Assembly: GCA_018005585.1 (NCBI GenBank) | Contig: JAGMZX010000015.1 | Coordinates: 1-35,049 of the forward strand | Source of the DNA: Candidatus Hydrogenedentota bacterium | GTDB taxonomy: Bacteria > Hydrogenedentota > Hydrogenedentia > Hydrogenedentales > JAGMZX01 | DNA: 35,049 nucleotides | Reading direction: 5' to 3' | In this document: one piece after another, positions 15,493-23,391 of the stretch | Layout of the letters: the number at the start of each line of letters is the position of its first letter | Numbering within the stretch: the stretch's first letter is position 1 | Notes under the pieces: generated by a model | The model's input: the letters and a program-made list of their open reading frames with translations, nothing else | Told to the model about the DNA's origin: nothing | Database searches by the model: none | Made by a program: the position numbers and the translations under genes

Positions 15493-16388
15493 CCGTTCGT
15501 GACCTTCAAGAGGAACTCCTGCAGGGTTCGCCGCCGCGGCAATACCCCGTGGACGCGGAACCCGGCGTTCACCAGGAAAGCATTCAATTGCGGCACGTTC
15601 TTCTCGCGCAATTGGACGAACAGGCGCCCCGGCTTGATTTCCACGTGCGCGACCCAGGGCTGCTCGCGCAGCCGTCTGCCCGCCGCTTCCGGCCCGTCCA
15701 GCAACACCTCCACCTGGTCGGGCTCGTAAGCAAGCAGCCCCTCGGCCGGCGCGCTGGCCAGCGGTTTGCCTTCGCGCAGGATCACCAGGTGATCGCAGAG
15801 TGCCTCGACGGCGTGCATCAGCCGCGTGGCGAAGATGACGGTTACGCCGGCTTCTTCCGTCAACCGGCGCACCAGTTGAAAAAGGGGCTGCACTTCCTCG
15901 AGGTCAAGGCCGAGAAAGGGCTCATCCAGCAGCAGCAGTTCGGGCTCGGTCAGCAGTGCCTGCCCAAGCGCCAGGCGCCGCCGCAGCGGCGGCGGCAGGT
16001 GCTGGGGCCGTTCATTGGCGGCGGCGACCAGGCCCACCCAGTCGAGGACGCGCACGATATTGACCGGACGGCCGGCGAGCCGGGCCTGCAGCAGGAGATT
16101 ACGCCGCACGGTCAAGTGTTCAAAAAAACCCGGATTCTCCACGAACACGCCAATCCGCGGCGCCACCTCGAGAAAAGACTTCCGGATATCTTTGCCGAAC
16201 AGGGAAACCGTGCCAGACGTCGGGCGCACCAGACCCGACATCATGTTCAACACGGTACTCTTGCCCGCGCCGTCGGGACCGAGCAAGCCCGCCACGTGGC
16301 CGGACTCGACCGTGAGGCTGAGTTCGCTCACAGCCAGGTTCGCGCGGTAACGCTTGGTCACGTTATCGATGTTTACAACAACCGGCAT
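15489..16388 (-). CDS. ABC transporter ATP-binding protein with degenerate signature and H-loop
   Basis: The product has 299 residues from ATG 16388; the frame stays open upstream but that section belongs to other genes. Walker A is GPDGAGKST (37-45), Walker B LLLLDEP (151-157), and the Q-loop region has ENPGFF as in BcrA/NatA relatives. Two motifs are abnormal. The expected LSGGQ/YSLGM signature reads HLPPPLRRRLALGQAL (130-145), and the H-loop His after the sixth strand is Arg (FATRLM, Arg189). Walker A Lys43 and Glu156 are intact, so ATP may be bound, but hydrolysis could be altered. The C-terminal 90 residues form the extra domain common in BcrA/CcmA-type exporter subunits (FVQLREKNVPQLNAFL, TLQEFLLKVTNG). 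It is the first gene of a four-gene unit with a permease and two FG-GAP proteins. Confidence 0.88.
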   Translation of the reverse strand: MPVVVNIDNVTKRYRANLAVSELSLTVESGHVAGLLGPDGAGKSTVLNMMSGLVRPTSGTVSLFGKDIRKSFLEVAPRIGVFVENPGFFEHLTVRRNLLLQARLAGRPVNIVRVLDWVGLVAAANERPQHLPPPLRRRLALGQALLTEPELLLLDEPFLGLDLEEVQPLFQLVRRLTEEAGVTVIFATRLMHAVEALCDHLVILREGKPLASAPAEGLLAYEPDQVEVLLDGPEAAGRRLREQPWVAHVEIKPGRLFVQLREKNVPQLNAFLVNAGFRVHGVLPRRRTLQEFLLKVTNG

Positions 16389-16441
16389 GACAGCGATTCT
16401 AGCATGTTCCAAGGCGGCTGTGCAGACGGGGAGCAACCGGG

Positions 16442-16945
16442 TTACGCGGCGGGCTTGCGGAACTTGCCCCATTGCACGAGTCCGGCAATCCGCCGCAGCG
16501 CAACGCGCTCGAAGAGCGGGAGGTCCCGCAGGTCGATCAGGTGGGCGTGCGCGCTCGTGCGCCGCTGGGTCAAGTGAAGAGATTCGAGCACCGCCAACAA
16601 GGAATCCATGCGTGGGACAGGCGTGGTGATGAAAAGCAGACCGCCGGGCCGGAGTAACGCGTGGCATTCGGCGAAGCAGGGCACGTGTTCGACCACTTCG
16701 AAGGCCACGATGACGTCGTATGCGTTCCCGGCAAGCCCGAGCGCGCGCCAGTCGCGGATATCGCCCACGAAATCGGCGGGCGGCCGCAGGTCGAGTCCGG
16801 CGTAATGCCGGTAACCCGCGGCGCGCGCGCGGTCGCGCGACCAGCAGTCGCCGCACCCGATTTCCAGGATGCGTGCTTCCAGCGGCACGCCGGCAAAGAA
16901 CCAGGCCAACTTCCGCGCCCGCGCCAGGTCGCTGAGTAAGGGCAT
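16442..16945 (-). CDS. Class I SAM-dependent methyltransferase
   Basis: This is a short protein of about 168 residues. ATG 16945 is preferred; a GTG at 16957 is an in-frame alternative. Motif I is ILEIGCGDCWSRDRA (about 30-44) and the acidic residue at the end of strand 2 lies in YAGLDLRPP. A typical Methyltransf_11/23 region follows: YDVIVAFEVVEHVPCFAECHALLRPGGLLFITTP. The C-terminus resembles LPS- or O-antigen-type methyltransferases (SAHAHLIDLRDLPLFERV). It lacks any substrate-binding insertion and is near the minimum size for the fold. It is downstream of a large GT-C glycosyltransferase and 53 bases upstream of the ABC ATPase, so methylation of a glycan or lipid-linked sugar is plausible but inferred. 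Confidence 0.82.
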   Translation of the reverse strand: MPLLSDLARARKLAWFFAGVPLEARILEIGCGDCWSRDRARAAGYRHYAGLDLRPPADFVGDIRDWRALGLAGNAYDVIVAFEVVEHVPCFAECHALLRPGGLLFITTPVPRMDSLLAVLESLHLTQRRTSAHAHLIDLRDLPLFERVALRRIAGLVQWGKFRKPAA

Positions 16946-17015
16946 CGGATATCCCACGAACGTTGCGGCCGGTCACGGCCAGTCCGCCGGCCCCGGGGCA
17001 CCGGCTTGCGGACCG

Positions 17016-19487
17016 TTATTGGTCCGTGTACTGACTGAAATCGACCATGCCCACGTTCACGCCGCGCCCAAAATCGCCGTCTTCTCTTGTGAAAAAACCA
17101 AGCTTGAAGGAGTATGGAATCGGGGCGGGCATAATCGTGCGCGTGATGATCACGTAGTCGCCCACGGGCCAGCCGCTGGTCGGCGGGTCGGGGTTGAAGT
17201 TCCAGTCTTCATAGCCTTGAGTCCGCTTCTCTTCCGGAAGGAAATGGAGATACTCCGAAGTCACGCGTCCGTGCAGGAATACGCGCCAGTCTTTCTCGAT
17301 AGGCTGGGAGACCTGGAAAATGAACCAGAAACGGAATTCCCCGTCATGGATCTCCGCCACTTCCGCGCCGATATACGTGAGGGCTTCGTTTATTTGCTGT
17401 AGCGGCGGGTAGTTCTGTTTCTGCAAAAGCTCGACAAAGTGGCGCACCGTGTAATCCTGCATGTCCGGACGCAGCCGCGGGAATTGATGCGACGATTTCA
17501 AGTCATACAACTCGAACAGGTTCAGACCATCAATGTCGTCCGTCGAATCGATGGTAATGACGGCGGTCTCCGTCCGCGCCATCACCCCGTAGACCCGTGC
17601 GGGCACGCAGCCAAAGCGTTCAATGGTAAACCGTTCCACAAGCTCGAAGCCGCGCTCCTTCAGAAAACGCTGCCAAGCGAGTTCCCGGGCTTCGTCGCTT
17701 GCGACAACCGCGTAGGCCACGTAATCCGTCTGGGGAAGCTTTGCGACGAGGTCCTCGGTCGTAATTGCCATGCGCACGCTGCGAAGCCGCCGCGCGGGCA
17801 GATCTTCCGGCGCCAGCGAACGGTCGAGATAGGGATTCGGCGGCGGCCAGAAATGCCGCTCGATCAATTCCATGCCGCGCATTTCGCGGCCGAGGCGCTG
17901 GTAATTCGCGTACTGACCCGTCAGCACTTTCCGGTGCCGTTCCTGGCGCGCCATGGCGCGCAGCAGCCGCGCTTGGAAATTACACTCCTGGACAGTGTTC
18001 ACGGCGTCGCCGGGACGATAGGTCTCCCGAGCGGCCGGTCCCAGCCCGGAGAAAGAGAAACCATACGTCAGCGTGTCCTTGAAGACCGCGAGACCCGGGT
18101 CATCGTAGCCCTTCTGTATGCCAGCGTCGGGATAGAGGGGAACATAGAGACGGGCAGCGGCGCCGTACGAGGCGAAGGTCAGGTTGCCATAGACAAACCC
18201 GAGATACGCCGCCAGCACGATCATCGCGGCGGCGCGCCACGTGCGGCGCGGCAACGCGAGCACGGGAAGCGCGGCCAGCATTCCCAGCGCGGGCGCCACG
18301 GGCAGCGCGTATCGCGCTACCGAGTACTTGATCAGCAACGTCATGAGCGCGCAGCCGCCAATGGCCCACAAGAGCAGCATCACCGACGGAAAAGACCGGA
18401 AACGCCGCATGCACGGCACCAGCAGGATGCCCGCCAGGGCAAGCATGGACAACGGCAAGAACAGATTGTTGTTAACGATGTGCACCAGGTAGCGCGTCCC
18501 CGGCTGCCGCCGCTCAATCAGGCCCCGCAACCGGTCCCTCCACGAAGCCGGTTTCTCAGCCGGCGCCGCAACCGGGCCGGCGAGTTGAATGGCGGCGCCG
18601 TTCAGAGGCGCCGGTTCCGCGGCGGGCGGCGCGGACGGGGCCGGCTGCGCCGCGGGCGGCGCGGGCTGACCGGATGTCTCCAGCGACACGGTCAACGGAC
18701 CGCCCGTGCCGCCTGCATGTTCGTACACCCAGTAGTGGTAAAACTGTTCAAGATTATGGAAATACCAGGGCGTGAAGACGACCGCGCTCATGGCCACGGC
18801 CACTACTCCGTGCAGGAACAGCCGCCATGGCCGCCCCGCTTCTCCCTGTTCCGCGCGCGAACGCCACGCGCCCAGCAGACCGGACACGAACACGACCGCC
18901 GCCGGTATGAGGTAATACAGGAACGTGACCGTGCGCGTCAGGATGCCGAGCCCCGTCAGCAGGCCGAAAAGCATCACCCAACCCAGATGGCGGAACCCGT
19001 TGCTGCGCAACAACGCATAGACCGACCACACGACAATCGCGGCCGCGGGGTAGTCCGTCATGAAGAAACGGGACGCGTGAAACACGCTGGGCGTGAAACT
19101 GACCACAAACGTCGCGAACAACGCGGACCACGGATCGAGAAAACGCCGCGAAATGGCCAGGCAGCCCAGCAACAGCGCCAGGAACAGGAACGTATTGACC
19201 AGCGCGAATGCATCCACGCTGTATCCGAAGAGGCCGGCCAGCGCCGCCCCCAGCATAGGCAACAGCGGCGGATGCGCCGGATTGCTTGGAGGGATGCCGG
19301 CCATGGCGGTCAACGCCGTCAGCAGATTGTCATGGTCCTGGAGCGCAAACGTGTCGTAATACTGCCGCGCGGTGAGCATGTGCGTCTCTTCATCCGTGCG
19401 GATGACGTGATTGTCCACGCGCAAGTACCAGAGATTCGCCACGAAATGGAAACCCAGCAATGCTATCAGCAAAGCCAGCCGCACCAT
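17016..19487 (-). CDS. GT39/ArnT-like membrane glycosyltransferase with large soluble C-terminal domain
   Basis: The product has about 823 residues from ATG 19487; a GTG at 19604 would add a 39-residue basic extension, and neither start has a strong ribosome site. The first helix leads into HVIRTDEETHMLTARQYY (about 27-44), placing the catalytic-type acidic pair in the first outer loop as in GT-C (PMT/ArnT) enzymes. NPAHPPLLPMLGA, SRFFMTDYP and RTVTFLYYLIP are further family-type features. About ten to eleven membrane helices lie between 1 and 440. A loop at about 270-315 is a Pro/Ala-rich insert (PAPPAAQPAPSAPPAAEPAP). Residues 450-823 are soluble and not recognised. Such enzymes transfer sugars from polyprenyl-phosphate donors at the outer face of the inner membrane. 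It heads the minus-strand cluster with a methyltransferase and an ABC exporter. Confidence 0.8.
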   Translation of the reverse strand: MVRLALLIALLGFHFVANLWYLRVDNHVIRTDEETHMLTARQYYDTFALQDHDNLLTALTAMAGIPPSNPAHPPLLPMLGAALAGLFGYSVDAFALVNTFLFLALLLGCLAISRRFLDPWSALFATFVVSFTPSVFHASRFFMTDYPAAAIVVWSVYALLRSNGFRHLGWVMLFGLLTGLGILTRTVTFLYYLIPAAVVFVSGLLGAWRSRAEQGEAGRPWRLFLHGVVAVAMSAVVFTPWYFHNLEQFYHYWVYEHAGGTGGPLTVSLETSGQPAPPAAQPAPSAPPAAEPAPLNGAAIQLAGPVAAPAEKPASWRDRLRGLIERRQPGTRYLVHIVNNNLFLPLSMLALAGILLVPCMRRFRSFPSVMLLLWAIGGCALMTLLIKYSVARYALPVAPALGMLAALPVLALPRRTWRAAAMIVLAAYLGFVYGNLTFASYGAAARLYVPLYPDAGIQKGYDDPGLAVFKDTLTYGFSFSGLGPAARETYRPGDAVNTVQECNFQARLLRAMARQERHRKVLTGQYANYQRLGREMRGMELIERHFWPPPNPYLDRSLAPEDLPARRLRSVRMAITTEDLVAKLPQTDYVAYAVVASDEARELAWQRFLKERGFELVERFTIERFGCVPARVYGVMARTETAVITIDSTDDIDGLNLFELYDLKSSHQFPRLRPDMQDYTVRHFVELLQKQNYPPLQQINEALTYIGAEVAEIHDGEFRFWFIFQVSQPIEKDWRVFLHGRVTSEYLHFLPEEKRTQGYEDWNFNPDPPTSGWPVGDYVIITRTIMPAPIPYSFKLGFFTREDGDFGRGVNVGMVDFSQYTDQ

Positions 19488-19914
19488 CGCGGACGAATCC
19501 GTCCACGATGCACCGCCGGGCGGTCTGGGTCCGTTCGGTCTCTGCACTGGACTGGTCACGAGGGGCACCTCAGAAATCGCACGCTTCCGCCTTGCACACG
19601 TCACTCGAAGGCATTTTACGGAGCGCGCCCCGGGTCCGTCAAACGTTTTCAGGCGCGTGGTCTCCCCAGTCTCGCAACTCCCCCGCCCCCAAGTCGCCCC
19701 GCCCAGACATCCCCAGCGCTGACCGCTGTGGCTCCTCCAATATGTGTGTTATATAATATTTATACTATCTATATATGATCCATCAGCATGAATACAATCC
19801 TGGCGTTCGGCGGCTCAGCAAGGAAATCGAGAAGGAAGCACGGAGCGCACGGAAGCCGCGGAGAAGAAGCTTGCAGACGTGGCACGGTCGTCTCGCACAG
19901 GCGACCGCCGCCAC
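19488..19914. other. Intergenic region between the importer permease and the GT39-like gene
   Basis: The region has 427 bases, or 310 if the GTG 19604 start is used. It contains the AT-rich island and a purine-rich stretch at about 19815-19870 with repeated acggag/acggaag words on the plus strand. No gene, RNA or clear terminator was recognised; both flanking genes are on the minus strand. Confidence 0.45.
19741..19780 (-). promoter_or_regulatory. AT-rich island upstream of the GT39-like gene
   Basis: About 40 bases are almost pure A/T within a GC-rich region. On the minus strand they contain overlapping TATAAA-, TATTAT- and TATATA-like hexamers, with a TTGTAT 17 bases before one ATATAG. This is the most likely promoter region for the gene starting at 19487 or 19604, though no single hexamer pair is convincing. 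Confidence 0.4.
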
Positions 19915-20781
19915 TTACCCTTTCGTCCCCGTCAAGGCAATGCCCTGGACGAAGTATTTCTGGGCCAGGAAGAAGATCAGGGCAACGGGTATGACGGCGA
20001 CGATGCTGGCGGCCATGATGTAGTGCGGGTTGGTGAGCTGGGCGTCGCCGAACATCTTCATGCCGAGCGAGATGGGGTATTTCATGTGGTCGCTGAGGTA
20101 AATGAGCGGCCCCATGAAATCGTTCCACCAGTGGACGAATCCGAGCACGCTGATAGTGAGCACGGCGGGTTTCGAGAGCGGCAGCATGATCGCCGAGAGG
20201 ATGCGCAGGTGCCCCGCGCCGTCTATGAGCGCGGCCTCTTCCAGCGACACGGGGATGGTCTTGAAGAACTGACGCATGAGAAATACGTTGAACACGTTCA
20301 CGCCGAAATAGGCGGGCACGATAATCGGCAGCCACGTGTTCACCCAGCCGAGCGCATTGAACAGGAGAAAGATGGGAATCATGGTCACCTGGCCGGGGAG
20401 CATCATGGTGCTGAGCAGAATCACGAAGCAGAAATCGCGCAGCGGCCAGCGTAACCGCGCGAAACTGTAGCCCACGAGGCACGCACTGCCGACTTGGCCG
20501 AAGAGCGCGAGCGCGGTGATCAGGACCGTGTTCTTGAAGAAGGTGAAGAACGGCAGCACGTAGAAGATTTCCACGTAGTTCGAAAACTGCGGCGGCCACG
20601 GGAGCCATATCTGCGGTTGCCGGTAAATCTGCGCGAAGGTCTTGAGGCTGTTGCTCAACGTAATGAGAAAGGGGATCAGAAACAGGCAGGTCAACCCGGC
20701 CAGCAACGCCCAGACGCACAATCGCTCGAGGCGCCGCGCCCCGCGGGCGCTGCCGGTCAGGCCGTTGCGCGCGCCGTTCAT
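19915..20781 (-). CDS. Carbohydrate ABC importer permease (MalG-type, CUT1 family)
   Basis: The product has 288 residues from ATG 20781, which shares an ATGA overlap with the stop of the upstream fusion gene, so translation is coupled. After a short basic N-terminus there are six helices (VWALLAGLTCLFLIPFLITL first). The conserved cytoplasmic EAA loop EEAALIDGAGHLRILSAIMLP sits at about 190-210, the contact site for the ATPase. PFFTFFKNTVLIT, MMLPGQVTMIPIFLL and LGFVHWWNDFMGPLIYL are typical of MalG-like subunits. The C-terminus YFVQGIALTGTKG matches the family end. It pairs with the permease half of the upstream fusion to form the transport pore. No cognate ATPase gene is in this window; CUT1 systems often share one encoded elsewhere. 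Confidence 0.92.
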   Translation of the reverse strand: MNGARNGLTGSARGARRLERLCVWALLAGLTCLFLIPFLITLSNSLKTFAQIYRQPQIWLPWPPQFSNYVEIFYVLPFFTFFKNTVLITALALFGQVGSACLVGYSFARLRWPLRDFCFVILLSTMMLPGQVTMIPIFLLFNALGWVNTWLPIIVPAYFGVNVFNVFLMRQFFKTIPVSLEEAALIDGAGHLRILSAIMLPLSKPAVLTISVLGFVHWWNDFMGPLIYLSDHMKYPISLGMKMFGDAQLTNPHYIMAASIVAVIPVALIFFLAQKYFVQGIALTGTKG

Positions 20782-23228
20782 CTGCGCTCCCCCTCGTAGT
20801 AGACCCAGAGCGCGCTCGACCGGAAGATCAGCAGCGTAAACGCCAGAATGATTGCGAACAGGACCCACGCCAGCGCGGCGGCGTAACCGAATTGATAATC
20901 GACGAACGCCTTGCGGTACAGGTAGAGCACAAAGAAGAGCAACTGGTTGTCAAACCCGCCGTCGCGCCCCACGAGCACGAACGCCTGCATAAACACCTGC
21001 AACGCGCCTATGATCCCCATGATCAGGTTGAAGAAGATCGTCGGCGTGAGCATCGGGACCGTCACGTTCACAAACTGGCGCCACCGGCCCGCGCCGTCCA
21101 GTTCCGCCGCCTCGTAGAGGTGCGACGGGATGCTCTGTAATCCCGCGAGGAAGATGATCATCGCGCCGCCGCCCGTGGCCCACAGCATCATGATAATCAT
21201 GGAGGGCATAGCCCAGTCCGGGTCGTTGAACCAGTCTGGGTCGGGCAGGTTGATAAACGCCAGCGGCGTGGCGTCGAGCGCCCGGTTCAGCGCGCGCAGC
21301 ACGTTGTTGACCGGGCCCAGCACGGGATTGAAGAAATACAGCCACATGATCGCCGTGGCCACGCCGCCTACGACGTTGGGCAGATAGAACAGGGTGCGGA
21401 ACACGCGGATTCCGCGCAGTTTCTGGTTGAGCAGCAAGGCGAGCCCGAGCGCGCCGCACAGGTTGATGGGCACGGCCAGGGCCGCGTAGGTGAACGTCTT
21501 GCGCAGCGCGAACCAGACGTAGGGGTCGCGCGTCAACGCCCGGACGTAGTTGTCCATACCCACAAAGGTGCGGTGTTCCACGGGATCATAGGGGTCCCAT
21601 GCGCTGAAACTGAGCACAAGGCTGAACACAATCGGGAAAGCGAGGAACACGAGGAACCCGGCCATCCAGGGCGACGCAAGCAGCACGCCCCACAGCGCCT
21701 CGCGCCGCCGCATGCGGTTACGGCGCAGGACACCCAGTTCCGAGAAAAGCGAGCCAGCCTTGGCGCCCCGCCGGACAAGCATCGCCGCGAGGCCCAGCAC
21801 GGCCAGCAAGCCCGCGATACGGTACGGCGCGGGCGAGCGTGCGGTGACCTGCCCGCGGGCGGCGCCGAAATCCTCCAGTTCCTTCTGGAGTTCCCGATTG
21901 ACGCCTGCTTCGATTTCGGCGGCCACGCGGGCGGGCGTCCAGCGCTGACCCGGGTCCTCGCGTTCGAGGCGCGCCCATGCGGCCTCGATAACCCGGCGCA
22001 GGCCCAGGTAACGCGGCGTGATCGGCGTGAGCCTCCCGTATTCCTCCATGGCTTCGAGCACAACTGCCTTGCTATTGCGGAAATCGGGGATCTTGCGGTC
22101 CGCGAAGGTTTCCCCATCCAAGAAGTGCCTCTCGGCGTATTCGCGCACAACCGGCACGCCGCGCCCCACCGTCGCCAGGCGGGCCTGTATCTCCTCCGTG
22201 AGGACAAACTTGAGGAACGCCCACGCGACAGCCTTCTTTTCCGGCGCAATGTTCCGGTTGATGCTCAAACCGTCGAAGGTGACCCGCGTGAACCGGTCGC
22301 CGCGCGGTCCCCGCGGCATGTGGCAGACGCCCCAGCGCACGTCGGTGTCGGTCTCGCCCAGCACTTGCGCCGCGAACCAGCCGGACGGGCTCATTGCGAT
22401 GCGCCCGGTCAGGATCTGCACCTCACGGTTCATGCCCTGCTGGCTGCCAAACCAGATCAGGACCCGGTCCGTAAACTTGAGCCCCTGCATGAAACGGGCT
22501 GCTTCCATCACGCGGTCATCATCGCGCACGGCGGCTCGCGTATAGTCGCCGGAGAGGAACCGGCCGCCGAAGCTCCACACGAGCGGCTCGGCGTCGAGCC
22601 AGCCGAACCCGAGCATGGCGCCGAACTGGTCCGTGCGCCCGTCGCCGTCATAGTCGCGCGTGAGCTGGATCGCAATGCGCCGGAAATCCTCCCAGGTCCA
22701 GTCCTCTTGAGGCGGGGGAATGCCGGCCTCGTCGAAGAGGTCCCGGTTATAGAACATCAGCACCGCCGTGCCGTCCCAGGGGAGCGCGCCGATGATCTCG
22801 CGGGACTCGCCCCCTTCCCGGGTCCAGTAGGTAAACGCCCGCAGCGCGTCGGGAAGAAAATCGTCCACGCGCAGTTCAGCGGAGTCCCGCTCGATAAGGG
22901 GGCGCAGGTCCTCAAGGTAACCACGCACCGCGTAAGCGGGATAAAACTCGTCGTCCATGAGAATGATGTCGGCCGCGGAGTCGCTGATCAGTTGCAGTTG
23001 CAGTTTCTCCCCGTAGTTGATGGGCGTGAATTGCGGCACGATTTCCGCCTCGGGGTGGTCCGCCTCAAAACGATCCACGACCTCGCGCCAGAATTCGAGG
23101 TCGCGGTAACTGCCCCAGAAGCTGAATGTGAGCTCGTGTCGCGGCTGCGCCGCGCCCGCACGGCAGCCGGCGCCTGCCAGGACAACCGCGCACGAGAACA
23201 CGCAGAACTGCAATAGGCGTAACGGCAT
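20778..23228 (-). CDS. Fused extracellular solute-binding protein and MalF-type permease
   Basis: The product has 816 residues from ATG 23228, with GGGAG 5 bases upstream. Residues 1-22 look like a lipoprotein-type signal (VVLAGAGC). Residues about 28-450 are a family-1 sugar-binding protein: LTFSFWGSYRDLEFWREVVDRF, IILMDDEFYPAY, GALPWDGTAVLMFYNRDLF, FLKFVLTEEIQARLATVGRGVPV. A hydrophobic segment at about 468-485 and a basic linker join it to a complete MalF-type permease at about 510-810, including the EAA loop YEAAELDGAGRWRQFVNVTVP (705-725). There is no stop or frameshift between the halves. If the signal is cleaved, the binding domain would be periplasmic and the segment near 470 would return the chain to the inside before the permease. 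The fusion lies directly upstream of the MalG-type gene. The sugar is unknown. Confidence 0.92.
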   Translation of the reverse strand: MPLRLLQFCVFSCAVVLAGAGCRAGAAQPRHELTFSFWGSYRDLEFWREVVDRFEADHPEAEIVPQFTPINYGEKLQLQLISDSAADIILMDDEFYPAYAVRGYLEDLRPLIERDSAELRVDDFLPDALRAFTYWTREGGESREIIGALPWDGTAVLMFYNRDLFDEAGIPPPQEDWTWEDFRRIAIQLTRDYDGDGRTDQFGAMLGFGWLDAEPLVWSFGGRFLSGDYTRAAVRDDDRVMEAARFMQGLKFTDRVLIWFGSQQGMNREVQILTGRIAMSPSGWFAAQVLGETDTDVRWGVCHMPRGPRGDRFTRVTFDGLSINRNIAPEKKAVAWAFLKFVLTEEIQARLATVGRGVPVVREYAERHFLDGETFADRKIPDFRNSKAVVLEAMEEYGRLTPITPRYLGLRRVIEAAWARLEREDPGQRWTPARVAAEIEAGVNRELQKELEDFGAARGQVTARSPAPYRIAGLLAVLGLAAMLVRRGAKAGSLFSELGVLRRNRMRRREALWGVLLASPWMAGFLVFLAFPIVFSLVLSFSAWDPYDPVEHRTFVGMDNYVRALTRDPYVWFALRKTFTYAALAVPINLCGALGLALLLNQKLRGIRVFRTLFYLPNVVGGVATAIMWLYFFNPVLGPVNNVLRALNRALDATPLAFINLPDPDWFNDPDWAMPSMIIMMLWATGGGAMIIFLAGLQSIPSHLYEAAELDGAGRWRQFVNVTVPMLTPTIFFNLIMGIIGALQVFMQAFVLVGRDGGFDNQLLFFVLYLYRKAFVDYQFGYAAALAWVLFAIILAFTLLIFRSSALWVYYEGERR

Positions 23229-23391
23229 GATTACTCCCAGTTCCCCGGTCCGGTTCAGCGGCGCGAGTATACCGGCTGAAACCGGGATATGCCAGCCTTC
23301 TTCCGCCTTCAGGAGTTTCCGCGCTTGCATCAACCCCATGTTCATGGTAGCGTTTCGGCGCTGCCGTATCCGCAGAGGGACGTTCGCACCC

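Noticed and set aside
16389-16976. Upstream extension of the ABC ATPase frame to 16976
   Set aside because: The extra 196 residues overlap the methyltransferase gene in another frame and have no homology-like features; the ABC domain starts normally at ATG 16388.
17439-19778. Open frame of 779 codons on the plus strand opposite the GT39-like gene
   Set aside because: The product is an Arg/His/Gln-rich low-complexity chain without domains, while the minus strand encodes a membrane glycosyltransferase with recognisable motifs.
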